NCBI GenBank assembly: GCA_019044685.2
Contig: JAGTXX020000014.1
Coordinates: 682,001 to 746,000, forward strand
Source of the DNA: Nannochloris sp. 'desiccata'
Lineage: Eukaryota; Chlorophyta; Trebouxiophyceae; Chlorellales; Chlorellaceae
Length of the DNA: 64,000 nt
Reading direction: 5' to 3'
Under the pieces are notes generated by a model. That model made no database searches and was not told the origin of the DNA. It was given only the letters and a program-made list of their open reading frames with translations. A program made the position numbers and the translations under genes. Below, one piece after another: positions 20,701 through 32,218 of this stretch. How positions within the stretch are numbered: position 1 is the stretch's first letter; each line of letters begins with the position of its first letter.

Positions 20701-22569
20701 TTATTCAGTAATCACCCGTACAGTCTTCAAGCTTCCGTCAGCTGCACCAACTACTTTTCCTCCTTTCTTCGCTACAGCAAGCAGCATATCCAGCACGTGT
20801 TGGTCTATTCTCTCTCCAGGAAAGACTGCAGGAACGCCAGGAGGGTATGGGCACAGCATATCAGCTGATACTCTCCCTCCTGCGAATGCGGTCGTCCAGG
20901 GTATTACTTCAGTAGCAGCAGAGAGGGCTTCTCTTGGGGTGAGAATAATTTCAGGGAGAAGCAGAATTTCATTGGTATTTGCACCTCTTTCCGTATAGCG
21001 ATCGCTACCTACGCCAGAATCAGCAGCATTGGTGCTCATTGAATTTTGTCCTTCTTCATCGTCCTCGACTTTGGCTTCGTTCTCGTCTCCTTGTGTCCCA
21101 AAGTGAATACGAAGCCATTCCAGTCCTGCGATAAGAGCCTCAGCATGCTTCATTGTGGTACCCACACCTACCGCAAATACGATTGCATTGTTTGTAGCAA
21201 GCTCTGCAACTACTCCACATTCTTTTTCTAACAGTGCTGCTGCATCCCAGCCAGTTGGAGAACAGCACCCGTACCCGCTGCTCCCGTCAGAGGCGCTATT
21301 GTTTTCTAATAAAACAGTAACGCGCCAGGGATCCATACGTGCTTCTCCTCCAGGAATTACTTCCCTGGTAAGTAGAGTCAATTTTATAGTCCTGGAACAG
21401 GTAGATGTTTTTTCAAGGGTTTTATTGTCTCTGCTATGATTATAAAGAAACCAAGAATAGATGGCAGTAGCTGCAGCATGAGGTATCGCCACTGCTTCTG
21501 GGTCCTGTACTTGCGCTCTGGCTGCATCAAGAGATGCCATTATTAAATAACTAGGGGAAGAGGTTTGTAGTATACTCAACGCACGAGATATTTTGGCTGG
21601 AAGGTCCTCTTGGATAAAACAAGTGCTCTTGTTAAGATGCAGCATGGCGCCTTGCGTTAACGCGCCTAAAAGCTTATGTGTTGACTGAATAACCACATCT
21701 GCACCTAAATCCAATGCAGATTTTGATCTGTTATCATCGTTTGAACTATTCTCGTTAGGTAGAAAGTGAAGATGAGCACCATGCGCCTCATCCACTAGAA
21801 GCACCGCTCCATGCCGGCGACAAACTTCAACTAACCCTTCTATATCGCTGACAACCCCAAAATACGTAGGAGACACTACAAGCGCAGCTTTTGGGTGTAA
21901 GCCACGTGCTTTTGCGCGTTGAAATGCTTCTTCTAGAGCTGTTGGGGTGACGTGGTGAGCGAGTCCGTACGCTGTGCTAGGCATAGCATACTCCACGTGA
22001 CAGCCTGCTAAGGCAGCAGCGTTAAATGCAGATTGATGGGCATTACGAGCTAAAATCAGCGTATCTTGTTTAGAAGCACTAGAGCAGGTAGCTAGAATGG
22101 CTGCGTGGATGCCTACAGTCGTGCCATTAACTAAAAACCACGTTTTTTCAGCACCCCAAGCCTCTGCGGCTAGCTGCTGTGCTTGTAAAATCGGCCCTTC
22201 AGGGGAAGAAAGATAATCTAATCCATCGAGCTCTGTCAAGTCGTATTGCGTAGCAGTGCCTAGGATAGTATGAAGGCTAGGAAGGACTCTAGTGCCTCGT
22301 TTATGGCCAGGTACATGGAATGGGGCTTCATGTGTTTGTAGTCCTCGGTGTACTATTGCGTCTATCAGAGGAGTACATGTATGAGGTGATACTTGAGTCT
22401 TGTGTTCACCGTCTTGGTTTGCAAGGGGATGATGGGTACTTTGGTTGCAAGAGAAGGCCTTATTGCTGCCACGGTGGTGATGGCGGCGGCGGTGGCAGAG
22501 AGGAGATTGAAGTGCTGCAGGGGAGATGTGCAGCAACCTCGTAATTGCCACCATTTCTAATTTACTCAT
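20701..22569 (-). CDS. PLP-dependent Orn/Lys/Arg decarboxylase (aspartate-aminotransferase fold)
   Basis: Single exon, 622 aa. Group III amino-acid decarboxylase domain: APFHVPGHKRG at about residue 82, LTELDGLDYLSSPEGPI, FLVNGTTVGIHAAIL, the PLP-site acid in LLVDEAHGAHLHF (Asp260) and the PLP-lysine in VVIQSTHKLLGALTQG (Lys299). The C-terminal domain ends CPYPPGVPAVFPGERI and a short tail. The compact form without the bacterial wing domain resembles cyanobacterial and algal proteins; the substrate (lysine, arginine or ornithine) cannot be told from sequence by eye. The product would be a diamine or agmatine for polyamine synthesis. The first 60 residues are His/Arg/Ser-rich and may be an organelle leader; translation may start at Met1 or at Met6. 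Confidence 0.9.
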   Translation of the reverse strand: MSKLEMVAITRLLHISPAALQSPLCHRRRHHHRGSNKAFSCNQSTHHPLANQDGEHKTQVSPHTCTPLIDAIVHRGLQTHEAPFHVPGHKRGTRVLPSLHTILGTATQYDLTELDGLDYLSSPEGPILQAQQLAAEAWGAEKTWFLVNGTTVGIHAAILATCSSASKQDTLILARNAHQSAFNAAALAGCHVEYAMPSTAYGLAHHVTPTALEEAFQRAKARGLHPKAALVVSPTYFGVVSDIEGLVEVCRRHGAVLLVDEAHGAHLHFLPNENSSNDDNRSKSALDLGADVVIQSTHKLLGALTQGAMLHLNKSTCFIQEDLPAKISRALSILQTSSPSYLIMASLDAARAQVQDPEAVAIPHAAATAIYSWFLYNHSRDNKTLEKTSTCSRTIKLTLLTREVIPGGEARMDPWRVTVLLENNSASDGSSGYGCCSPTGWDAAALLEKECGVVAELATNNAIVFAVGVGTTMKHAEALIAGLEWLRIHFGTQGDENEAKVEDDEEGQNSMSTNAADSGVGSDRYTERGANTNEILLLPEIILTPREALSAATEVIPWTTAFAGGRVSADMLCPYPPGVPAVFPGERIDQHVLDMLLAVAKKGGKVVGAADGSLKTVRVITE

Positions 22570-23290
22570 TCTAAATAATAGCTTCGTAGGACATTAGATG
22601 GTGTTTATAGCTATCTATTATGCACTTTGCAAAAGACATCGTGATTTATAAAATCCAAGTAGAAATTTGAATGAAAGACAATGGAAATATGCGTGCAGTA
22701 GTTAATCTAAAGTCTGTGTATATTTCTTTTTTATATCAAGATCTGCAGATAAATGACTAATAGTTCTGCTGCCTTCATTGGGTTGAACCCTGCTTCAAGA
22801 AGAGCTCAGCCTGAGCGTCGCCTGACGAAGGCTCAGCAAAGTTCTCTTCTTCTTAATTTAAAAACAGGGCGGCCTTGATTTCTCATATGCTTATTAATAC
22901 TATAATTTGACGATGAAATAATAGCTAACTATGTCGGAACAGACGGCAGCAACATTACCGCCGGCGGTGGCGGCGGCAACCGTGCAACAACTGTATCTAT
23001 CAATTGCCTTTTAATAATGACCCCTGCTGGCTTCTATTGTCATGATAACGTCTGATGCGCAACACCGCCACCTGAAAATAGAAAAGGATCAGCATTTTCT
23101 GTGGGCCCAACCTTTAAAATATACGCCGAGGTGGGTGGGAAGAAAATATTCATCTGATTGCTTGAAATGCCGGCTTCGCAACCTGATTCTCTCCTTTTCA
23201 AAACCTAACAAACAAGGGATATCTTTTCTAGAGTGCCTACTTGGGTTGGCATAGCTGTACTGTCTGTACAGTTCCCAAAACTTCGAAAAA
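22570..23290. promoter_or_regulatory. Divergent 720 bp spacer, decarboxylase and eIF3a genes
   Basis: Holds the promoters of two outward-facing genes. Between 22741 and 22840 there is a cluster of short perfect inverted repeats (see separate entry). A GC-rich, trinucleotide-like stretch (ACCGCCGGCGGTGGCGGCGG) lies at about 22957-22976. TTTAAAATATA occurs near 23111. No coding sequence supported. Confidence 0.45.
22741..22840 (+). other. Cluster of inverted repeats, possible structured element
   Basis: In 100 bp: palindrome ATCTGCAGAT (22741-22750), GGGTT-G-AACCC (22780-22790), GCTCAG-C-CTGAGC (about 22804-22816) and a hairpin CTGAGC...GCTCAG (22811-22836) enclosing GTC-GCCT-GAC. A pyrimidine tract follows. 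It could be a small structured RNA or protein-binding sites. No Rfam family is recognised by eye. Confidence 0.35.
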
Positions 23291-26200
23291 ATGTCTCGAT
23301 TTAGAGGAGGAGGAGGCGTGGCTTTAAAGCCCGAGAACTCGCTGAAGAGGGCTGAGGAGCTCATAGGGGTAAGTTTTAGGAAATTAGCATGCGCTGGGAA
23401 GTGTATATGCGCGCTTGGCAGCAGCAAATAGTGCGCCGGCTGAGCAAAGCTGATGATTATTTGCGATATGCTTTCCTGTTGATCAAGCTCTTAGGACGGA
23501 TAAGTAAACGTTATCAACTATCTTATGCAGGTTGGACAAAAGAACAATGCCCTTACGACCCTCCATGATACCATCACAAACAAACGCTACCAGCGCAATT
23601 GGACTGTGGCGCTTGAGCAGGTTAGTTTTATGTTTTATATGTTGAGATTGACGTCTGATCACTTTCGATTGCTATTCAAAGTGTGTCTATCGATGTTTTA
23701 AAGCAGCTCACCTTAAATTCCCATAAATTTTCACAGGTAATGTACAAATATGTAGACCTGGCTGTAGATATGAAGCAGGGGCGCAAGGTCAAAGATGCAT
23801 TAATCAACTATCGCAACACCTGCCAGCAAATCAACGTTGGATCTCTTGAAGAAGTGATCAATCACCTCGTCGATGTGGCATCTGAGCGTGCAGAGGCTGC
23901 TCAAAAAGAAGCTCAGTCTATGCTTGATGATATGGGCGATCTTGAAGCTGAAGCATCCCCTGAAGAGATGGTTTTATCTTACGTTAGTGGGGAGAAGAGT
24001 GCTGATCGCACAGACAGAGAAGTCGTTACCCCTTGGTTTAAATTCCTCTGGGAGACTCACCGCAATGTTTTAGATGTCCTGCGTAATAACTCCCGCTTGG
24101 AAGCTCTCTACGCCGCTGCTGCTGGCCGTGCTTTCGCTTTTTGCCAAAAATACAAACGTACCACTGAGTTCCGTCGTTTGTGCGATATCCTTCGCAATCA
24201 TTTGCAAACTTTGATCAAGTACCGTGAGCAAGCTGGCCGCGATCGCACCGACCTCTCTGTGCCTGCTACCTGGGAAATCTACGTGGATATGCGTTTCAAT
24301 CAATTACACACTGCATGCGAACTTGAGCTTTGGGCTGAAGCTTTCCGCAGTGTAGAAGATATTCAAAATCTTGTCAAGGAGTCCCCCAAAGGAATTAAAG
24401 GACCCAAAGCTTCCTTGATGGCTGTCTATTACGCACGTCTTACCCAGATTTTCACCCGTTCTGAGGCCAAATTATACAATGCCTATGCCTGGTTCCGTCT
24501 TTTCATGTTTTCTAAATCTTACAACAAGAACCTCAGTCAGAATGATGTTGCTGCCATGGCATCTAATGTTGTCCTTGCTGCTTTGAGTGTCCCTCCTTAC
24601 GATGCAGAAACTGCTGCTGGAGCTCGTGGAGAAGAAGCTCGTATCAATGAACAGGAACGTGGTAATAAAATGGCTGCCATTTTGGGGTATAACGTTGATC
24701 GCAGAGAAGGACGTGCTCTCCTCACTCGTGCCAATTTGCTCGCTGATCTCGAGAGGAAAGGACTTTTACAGCTCGTTCCCCCTGGAATCAAAGCCATATA
24801 CACGGCTATAGAAGGCGAATTCAACCCTCTCCATCTTTGCAAAGCTTTGGTTCCTTTACTCGACTCTCTCCCTGCTCTTGGTGAGTCGTTGGCACCCACT
24901 GCTGCCTGCCCTGCTGGCCCTTCTGCAGCCGCTCTTGATGCCTACGTCCCCTATCTCCAGCAGGTCGCCCTCGTTCGCACTGTCCGTCAATTATCAGAAG
25001 TTTACTCTGTCATGCGTGTCTCAGATCTCTCTTCTTTGGCTCCCTTTGGTTGGACATTTAGTCAGTCTGAAGCGCTTATTCTTGAATCAGTCCGCCACGG
25101 CTACCTTCATGCACGATTTGATCATCGTAATGGTACGGTACATTTTAGTGGATTGGAACTCGAGAATGAACGTGTGAAATCCCACATCTCCACTGCAGCC
25201 AAGCGCTTAGCCAAAGCTCTTCTCTTGATTGCCCCTAAAGAAAGTGCTGCAACGGCGGAGACCAGACGTCTTGCTGCTATTCGCCGTGCCTTGGAATCTG
25301 CTGGTGAAGAGAATTCTCGCGCTTTAGCTCGTAAGATTCTTATTGAACGTAAGAAGGAAGAAGCAGAGAGATTAATGCTTGAGAAAGAGCTGGTTTTGGA
25401 GCAACAACGTGCTGCTGCAGAGGCGCTGGCACAAGAAGCGGAGGAACGCCGACAAGCTGCTGAACGCGTCCGTCGTGAGGAAGAACGTATCCGTAAAGAA
25501 ATGGAAGAGGAAGAACAAAGCAGGCTTCGTGCTGAGCTTGCTGCCCGGGGTAAAAAGATCGGAGAAGGGGAAGTTGTTGATATGGCTGCAATGAAGGCAG
25601 AGCTCCAGAGGGAAGAAGATATCAAGGCTGGAGAGATGCGTCGCAAATTAACCAAGCTTGCGAAGCTGATGGATCACATGGAACGTGCCAAACGTGAAGA
25701 AGAAGCACCTCTCCGTGCTGAGGAAGCTATCAATAGGCTTAAAGATGAGGAAGTTGCATGGGCGGCTGATCAAGAGGCGGCAAAGGTGGCATTCCGTGCT
25801 GCTTGGGAGCGTGATATGGATTTGAAGAGCCGTATTGCTAGAATGGCTGATGAAGCTGATTCGTATGGTGCTGCTGTGCAAAAACGCCGCGCTGCTGAGT
25901 TGGAAGCAATGCGTAGAGAACGGGAACTAGCAAGAGAGCAAGCTCGGGAAGCCCGTAGAGAAGACCGGGAGATGACACGTAAGAGAGAGTATGTACGTCG
26001 TTGCCGTATGGAAATCGAGGAGAAACGTAGGGCAGAAGAAGATGCACTCAAAAAGGAGGAAGATGAGAAGAAAGCGCGCGAGGCTGCGGAAAGACAAAGG
26101 AAAAATGATGAAATTGCTGAACGTCAACGGCAAAGGGAAGCTGAAATTGATGCGAAAGCACGTGCTGAACGTGGTGGTGCTGCTGCTCCACCTGCAGTTT

Positions 26201-26403
26201 CTAGTAGAGAAGCACCTGCACCTGTTGCTTCTGCTGCCTCTGGTGGTGCTCAGAAGGGTGGGTATGTGCCTCCTCATCTCCGTAACCGCTCTGGAGGTGG
26301 CGGCGGCGGCGGCGGCGGAGGAGGAGGTAGAGATGGCGGTGGTGGTGGTGGTGCGTATAGGCCACCTGCCGAACGCAGTAGTGGAGGTGCTAGCCGCTGG
26401 TAA
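23291..26403 (+). CDS. EIF3A: Translation initiation factor eIF3 subunit A
   Basis: Three exons, 23291-23368, 23531-23620 and 23737-26403, 944 aa. Residues 1-56 read MSRFRGGGG...KPENSLKRAEELIG|VGQKNNALTTLHDTI and align with the eIF3a N-terminus; the third exon begins VMYKYVDLAVDMKQG, chosen because it places W and KY at the same spacing as animal eIF3a. The N-terminal helical/PCI region follows (DRTDREVVTPWFKFLWETHR, FRRLCDILRNHL, TWEIYVDMRFNQLHTACELE). Residues about 540-870 are a long charged Arg/Glu/Lys coiled coil that binds eIF3b/eIF3i and RNA. The C-terminus is Gly-rich with YVPPHLRNRSGGG. Length is near plant eIF3a; the animal C-terminal repeat extension is absent. Cytosolic. Confidence 0.95.
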
Positions 26404-26648
26404 AAAAAAAGAAAAAAAATTGATTTTATCTGAAAGTGCACTGGGTTGTTCCGCCACAATTTTCATTTTTTAAAGCAATCTTGCCTTTCTTTAATTGTTT
26501 TTTTTATTTTTAGCATATTTCTACAGTTCTTGAAACTAAGTTAGATAAATAATTAATCAATGATGTTGCAATGCCCCTCAAAAATTATCAAGAAATAACC
26601 ACATAAGATGCTCTTAAAAGACGTTTCCTTCTCATTCTTCTCTTTCTA

Positions 26649-27552
26649 TCATGTTGCCCCTGCCACTGATGAATTCTCTATCGCTCCACCTGCATCCTCC
26701 GAGAAGTCCTCTTCACCACTAGTACGCTTCAATGTTTTCTTATTTTCGTCAACAAATACTTCTCCTCCTGTTGCAGCTTCAGCTACTAAACTTTTAACGT
26801 GCGCTTCAAGTACAAACAGCTCTTCGTCGGTTGCTCCAGGAATCTCACGTAAAGCATCTGCCAACTTAAATAGATATTCAGAGTTGGCCCCGCTCGGGCC
26901 AATTGAAATGGCAACCTGACAAGCGATTACATCTAAAGGAGCTGGACCTAGGTAATTTGGGTTGGCTATACTGCATGAAGTGGCTATATAGCACAAGGCG
27001 CCATGTACAACAGGCTCGCTGGTGGGGGGTTCAGAAGAAGAAGGAGAAAAAGAAGAAGGCGGGTAGACATCGACTTTTTTGCGGAGATCATATTGCTTCT
27101 CTCTCCATTCTAGCCAGGCAAGAGTCTTGTGCTGCTCTTGTGGTGTTCCTGCAAGCTTAAACGCTGCTCCCCACTGCAGAATATAATAAACTGGGGTTAA
27201 AATTAACCCCAACAGGGTGACTTAAGGGATCGTGAGAAGCCGCCAGCGCGACTTCAGGCCACCCCTAAAAAAAAATAAGCATTTTTCCCACTTCACTTAC
27301 AGTCACAGCTGTGGCGTCTGCTTCCAAGGTTACTGTTCTGCCAGGATTGTCAGGGGTGCCTCTATGGTCAGTTGAGCCTTGATACCATACTCGACGCCAT
27401 CCTCTGATGTACCCCAACCGCCTCTCTGCGTATTCAAAGCCAGGGTTGTGGATTAAACTCCCGAAACCAAAAATCCAGATGTCTGAATTGATCGAGTCAT
27501 CTGTGAGAAGATCTCGCGCTCGTGCCTCATGCACCGCTTCTACGATCTCCAT
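26649..27552 (-). CDS. ChaC-type gamma-glutamylcyclotransferase (glutathione degradation)
   Basis: Two exons, 27552-27301 and 27173-26649 (phase 0), 258 aa. ChaC enzymes cleave glutathione to 5-oxoproline and Cys-Gly in the cytosol. Seen: the substrate-loop motif IFGFGSLIHNPGFEYAERR (YGSL-like), GYIRGWRRVWYQGSTDHRG, PGRTVTLEAD, the exon join AVT|WGAAFKLAG, TLAWLEWREKQYD, YIATSCSIANPNYLGPAP and GPSGANSEYLFKLADALRE, whose Glu is the likely catalytic acid. An insertion of Ser/Pro (SSFSPSSSEPPTSE) lengthens one loop, and about 40 acidic residues extend the C-terminus. Its 3' end faces that of eIF3a, 245 bp away. Confidence 0.92.
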
Positions 27553-28108
27553 TATAAAGGAATTTTATATTGTGTTTGTCATTAATTTATGATTTTTTGT
27601 CATTTTGTTCACTTTGACAAAAATTGTGAAAAACTAAATCCACCTGGTGAACCGGCCCGCCGAGGCCATTTGAAGAGGCTCTTTCTCTTTGTGACGGCAT
27701 TTTATCATATTACGAAGTTTGCTGCAGTGCAAGTTAAAAACGAAACCCAAATAGATATGCAACGTAGATTCTCTGTTATTCAAGATGTGAGCACTGGAGT
27801 TGTTACAGTATCATAACAGCAGCGGCAGAGGCGACAGCGGATACGCTTTAACAGTAAGGAAAGTATAGACAAAAAAGGACAGGGACTTAAAGCTTAAATT
27901 GGCGGTATTCGATCGCGAGTGTACACCATTTCACACATGCATTGTCAGGCCGTCTTTAAAAGTAGGAAAAAAGATGGACAATAGAGAAATAAACGAAGTG
28001 CAAATAGATCGACGGGGGTCCTCTTCCCATATTTGCTAAAAAGAAAAAGAAAATTCACAAGCATTTTGGATTCCCACCAATCGTCCAAAGAGGATGCATT
28101 TGCATTAA
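27553..28108. other. Tandem 556 bp spacer
   Basis: Between ChaC (minus) and the 3' end of the secreted Cys-rich gene (minus), so it holds the ChaC promoter. A 75-codon open frame at 27589-27816 shows no protein-like features. Nothing else seen. Confidence 0.4.
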
Positions 28109-29123
28109 TTAAGGCTGGACAATGTACTTCCACTTGTTAGCGGGATCAATAACAGCATCTGAACCTTTATAATAGCCACCTCCAGAGGCAATGACAGTTC
28201 TCTTTTCGCCACAATACTCGGCAGAGTAGACCAAGTTGACAGAGAAAGGTAAATTTCTGGATTGTGCTAAGCAGGTACGCTTCAAGGTAAACTTAATAGA
28301 ACCGGGGTAAGCGCATCCGCTTTTCTTCTCGAAAGCCATGGCGGCGACTCCGCGACCACGCAGGTCAAAGGAACAGAAACGCGTACCGCCCTCAAAGTAA
28401 GGACGGAAATTCCTGGAATTGCAATCAATGCAGACTCCATCTTTAACAGTAGCAGTAAAGAGACTGGAGTAACCATTTCCTTCGAAACCAGGCTTGCTTT
28501 GGCAATAGTCAAAGTTCTTTGAGGGAGCATAGGGGCCTTTTTTGGCAGCAGACGCTACGGTTTTTAAAGGGGGGAGCCCGCACTTGGCAATTTTAGCATC
28601 GCATACTTTGTAGTTATCATTGCATACTCCACAAAAAGATGATTTGCACTTGATGCACTTGGTCTTGCCAGAGTTCAGACCAGAGGCGGCAGCACAGGTG
28701 TCGCATTTTTTGTAATTTTCCAAGCTGCATTTGATGATCAAAGAAGAAAATATTTATTTCTAACGGGCCTATTAGTACAATGAGCACCTAATTTGTAGCA
28801 CTGATATTTAGGAAGTGGGCATAAAAAAGAATAGAGAGCTGCCCACCGGGGATCCTGATGAAAGACATTGACAACCCAGAAAACCCTAACCCAACCCGCA
28901 GTCATTGAGCTGTACTTTCAAGCTCTATATCAAGATTGGAAACATACCAGGTCCGACAACCTGCGACAGCGCACGCCTTGCAGTCGCCTGGCTTGGCCAC
29001 CCCATAAGGAAACATTTTTGGATCTACAAGACCGAACCCAGCCTTGCACTTGGGAGGAGGGATTGCCACAACCAAGGGCACAAAGGCACATGCCATGAGC
29101 AGGAAACAAGCAGGCTTAAACAT
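28109..29123 (-). CDS. Secreted cysteine-rich protein, function unknown
   Basis: Two exons, 29123-28948 and 28724-28109 (phase 2 join completing a Cys codon, AGCRT|CLENYKKCDTC), 263 aa. The N-terminus MFKPACFLLMACAFVPLVVA is a typical signal peptide. Residues 20-115 carry about 15 Cys, mostly in CxxC pairs (CKAC, CDTC, CIKCK, CGVCND) spaced like growth-factor-receptor-type or EGF-like knots, so the protein is probably extracellular and disulphide-bonded. Residues 130-263 form a second region with FCSFDLRGRGVAAMAF, NLVYSAEYCGEKRTVIA and an aromatic end KWKYIVQP; I do not recognise it. Start chosen at the first ATG giving the signal peptide. No homologue is known to me. Confidence 0.75.
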
Positions 29124-29602
29124 GGAGTGGGAAGCTTTGAGAAATGACACGACTACGAAATAGGGGTGAATTAACCGCTGCTCTGCACTTCTCTCTTTGA
29201 TAGTCAGGTTTTCTATTGCTAGAACAATTGCAGCAACTTGTTACTTTGGCTTTGCGCTGGGTCTTTTCAATGCTTAAGGTAGCTTGAATGGACAAATGGC
29301 AGATTTCTATCGTGGAAAAGGCGCAGCACGCAGCAGCATCTTTCATCTTTTTTATTACCTCGTGGCCTTGTCAACCCCAAACTCATTTGTTTACAACGTT
29401 TCTGAAGTGGAAAAGCTTAAAAACAAACACTGTGCTTCGCCCGCTACTCGGAGCGTGCCAAAAAAATTTAAACGAACTTTGAGATCAACAACTCCGTTGC
29501 AAACTAGAAGAAGAGCGCTGCTCTTTTATTTGTACATATTTGTATCGAACATATATTCTACTGTCCAAGCATAACCTCTGGACGCTTTGTTCCTGCGCTA
29601 GA
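29124..29602. promoter_or_regulatory. Divergent spacer, Cys-rich protein and RPA1 genes
   Basis: About 480 bp with both promoters. TTTAAACGAAC occurs near 29466. Short open frames on the plus strand (29284-29574) are A/T-rich and not protein-like. Confidence 0.4.
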
Positions 29603-32218
29603 ATGCAACTTGCACAAGGAGCCATTCAGCGTATCCTCAATGGTGTAACCGCTGGGCCCTTTCGCCTCCAGGTTATAGGTAAGAAAGTTGGCATTCTCAT
29701 GCTACAGTCATAACATCTTGCCTGGACTTTTCTTTCTGAACATTTCCTTCATTTTCCTCAGTTTTCTGGGCTCTCGTCACTCGTTTATATTATATTTTCC
29801 GCAGGCACTAAAAAGATCGCCAAGGAAGCTCAAACCGGCCCAGTCAAGTATAAAGTCCTTCTCAGTGATGGCGTCAACGCCACTGCCTGCATTATGGCTT
29901 CTCAAATCGCCAACCTCGTGTCCAGTGGCGAAATCCGTGAAGGCACCGTTATCGACGTTCTGGAATGCATTAAAAACGTAAACGGCAGTAAATGCATTAT
30001 CATCATCTTAAACTGTAACGTCATCCAACAAGATGTCCCTAAAATCGGTGCCCCTGTCAACATGAATGCACAAGTAGCTGAAACTCCTTTGGAAGGCACT
30101 TGCAATGGAGTTGCCAACAATAAAGGGAATGGTGGTGGTGTCACAGATCCAGGGGCTGCTGCTATGCTTGGTATGGCTGCTGCACCTCCTTCTAAACAAC
30201 AGCAAGGGTATGGCGCACCCCAAAATGGTGGATACGGTGCACCTCCTCCTCCTCAGCCTCAATACGGAGCTTATGGTGCACCCCCTGCCAACCCATATGG
30301 TGCTCCCCCACCCAACCCGTATGGCGGCCCTCCTGCTGGCAATAATGGAGCTGCTCCTGGTCCGTATGGTGCACCTCCGCCTAACCCCTACGGTGCTCCT
30401 CCTGGAGCTGCTGGTGGGTATGGACATACAAACATGCAGCAACACAATACCTATGGCGGCGGCGGAGCTCCAATGAACCCTCAGTACCGCGCTGCTGGCG
30501 GTGGTACTACAGCTCGTAACGATGCACCCATGCAACTCACTCCCATCAGTGCTCTCAATTCTTATCAAAATCGATGGACAGTGAAAGCAAGAGTAACTCA
30601 AAAGGCAGACATCCGGCGCTACAGCAACGCTCGTGGCGAAGGAAAGTTCTTTTCTTTTGATTTCCTCGATGCTGATGGCGGTGAAATTCGTGTCGTGGGG
30701 TGGAACGACATGTGCGATAAATTCTTTGATCAAGTTACTGTAGGCCAAGTCTATACCTTAACAAAGGCTTCTCTCCGTAACAAGCGGGGGACTTTCAACC
30801 AGACCCGTCACCAATTTGAAGTCCATTTGGAGAACGCAAGCGTGCTGGAATTAGTGCAAGATGAAGCTTCTATTCCTCGTATTTCTTTCAACTTTGTTCC
30901 TTTGTCACAGCTGGAGGACACCCCTGCTGGCACTGTACTAGATGTTATTGGCGTAGTGGAAAGCGTTGCTGAACCAGCGGATATTACACGCAAGGACGGA
31001 ACACAGGTCTCTAAACGCGGTGTGAATATCCGTGATGACTCTGGCCGTAGTATTGAACTTACGCTGTGGGGAAGCTATGTCGACAGCACTGGCAATGAGA
31101 TGGCCGCAGCGGTAGGAAGCGGTCGACACCCGATTGTTGCTGTCAAAGGAGCTCGTGTGGGCGATTACAACGGCAAGACTTTATCCACGATAGGGTCTTC
31201 TACTATAGTAATTGACCCTGTGGATGAAAGTAAAGCTGGCTCTTTACGCTCTTGGTACGATAATGGGGGCGCAACAACTACCGCACAGGCATTGTCATCA
31301 GCACGTGCTGGTTCCGGCCGTTCTGATCGTCGTGTCTGTACCTCTATTATCAAATCTGAAGGTCTTGGATTGAACGAAAAGCCTGATTACGTCACTACTT
31401 CTATGTATATATTATTTCCACGTAATGAGAATTTTTGTTACCCTGCCTGTCCATTGTTGAACAACGGCAAACAATGCTTGAAAAAATTGATCGAAGAGAA
31501 TCCCGGCACTGGAGATTTCCGCTGTGAACGATGCAATGCACAAGCTGTTCCTGATTATCGTTTTATCGTCAGTTGCCAGGTAGCAGACTATTCTGGTACA
31601 GCCTGGGTAAGTATGTTTAATGAGACAGCCATCGATGTGGTAGGAACTTCCGCTGGACAGCTCCGTGATTGGGATCAAAATGACGACCCTCGTTTTAAGC
31701 TTGCATGGAAAGACTGCCAGTATAAAGAATTCATTTTGAAACTCAAAATCTCTCAAGATACCTATAATGATGAAACCAAATTGAGAACAAATGTGGTGGC
31801 GTTGACGCCTATTGATTTTGTTAGTCAGACTCGATGGAATTTAGAAGCGATTGCACGGCTGGAACAGAACATGGAAGCGTACCCAAAGATGCAGCAGCAA
31901 CAGCAACAGGGAGCTTATGGTGGTGGTATACATGCTGGTGGTTTCGGTGGACCTGCTGGTGGCGGTGGTATGTATGGTGGTGGTGGTGGTGGCTACGGTG
32001 GTCCCGCTGCTGGTGCACCGCAATATGGTGGTGGGTATGGTGGACCTCCTCAGCAGAATACCTATAATCAACCTCCACAGCAGCAGCAAGGATGGGGTGG
32101 CGGTGGTTGGGGTCAGCAGCAAGGCGGTGGGTACGGAGCTCCTCAACAGCAGCAGTGGGGAGCAGCTCCTGCACAGAATGGATATGGTGCCACCACTACT
32201 AACGCTGGAAGCTGGTAG
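29603..32218 (+). CDS. RPA1: Replication protein A 70 kDa subunit (RPA1) with low-complexity C-terminal tail
   Basis: Two exons, 29603-29678 and 29805-32218, 829 aa. RPA is the eukaryotic single-stranded DNA-binding heterotrimer. Domains: RPA70N OB-fold (MQLAQGAIQRIL... to about residue 110), a Pro/Gly/Tyr linker (about 150-260), DBD-A (WTVKARVTQKADIRRYSNAR, FFSFDFLDADGGEIRVVGWN), DBD-B (IPRISFNFVPLSQLED, GVNIRDDSGRSIELTLWG), and DBD-C with its zinc ribbon (CPLLNNGKQCLKK and CERCN, four Cys) to about residue 715 (LRTNVVALTPIDF). Most RPA1 proteins end here. This one continues with about 110 residues of Gln/Gly/Tyr/Pro-rich sequence (MQQQQQQGAYGGG... to TTTNAGSW), which looks prion-like. The N-terminal linker has a similar YGAPPPNPYG composition. 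Confidence 0.95.

Noticed and set aside
23683..23736. Extra 18 codons at the start of eIF3a exon 3
   Set aside because: The frame is open from 23683, but an acceptor at TTTTCACAG (23736) restores the exact family spacing between W and KY; the upstream part is intron.
25122..25655. Minus-strand Ser/Arg-rich frame opposite eIF3a
   Set aside because: Complement of the Glu/Lys/Arg coiled coil; typical shadow.
30008..30748. Minus-strand open frame of 246 codons opposite RPA1
   Set aside because: Shadow of the Gly/Pro-rich linker and DBD-A coding strand; no protein-like features.
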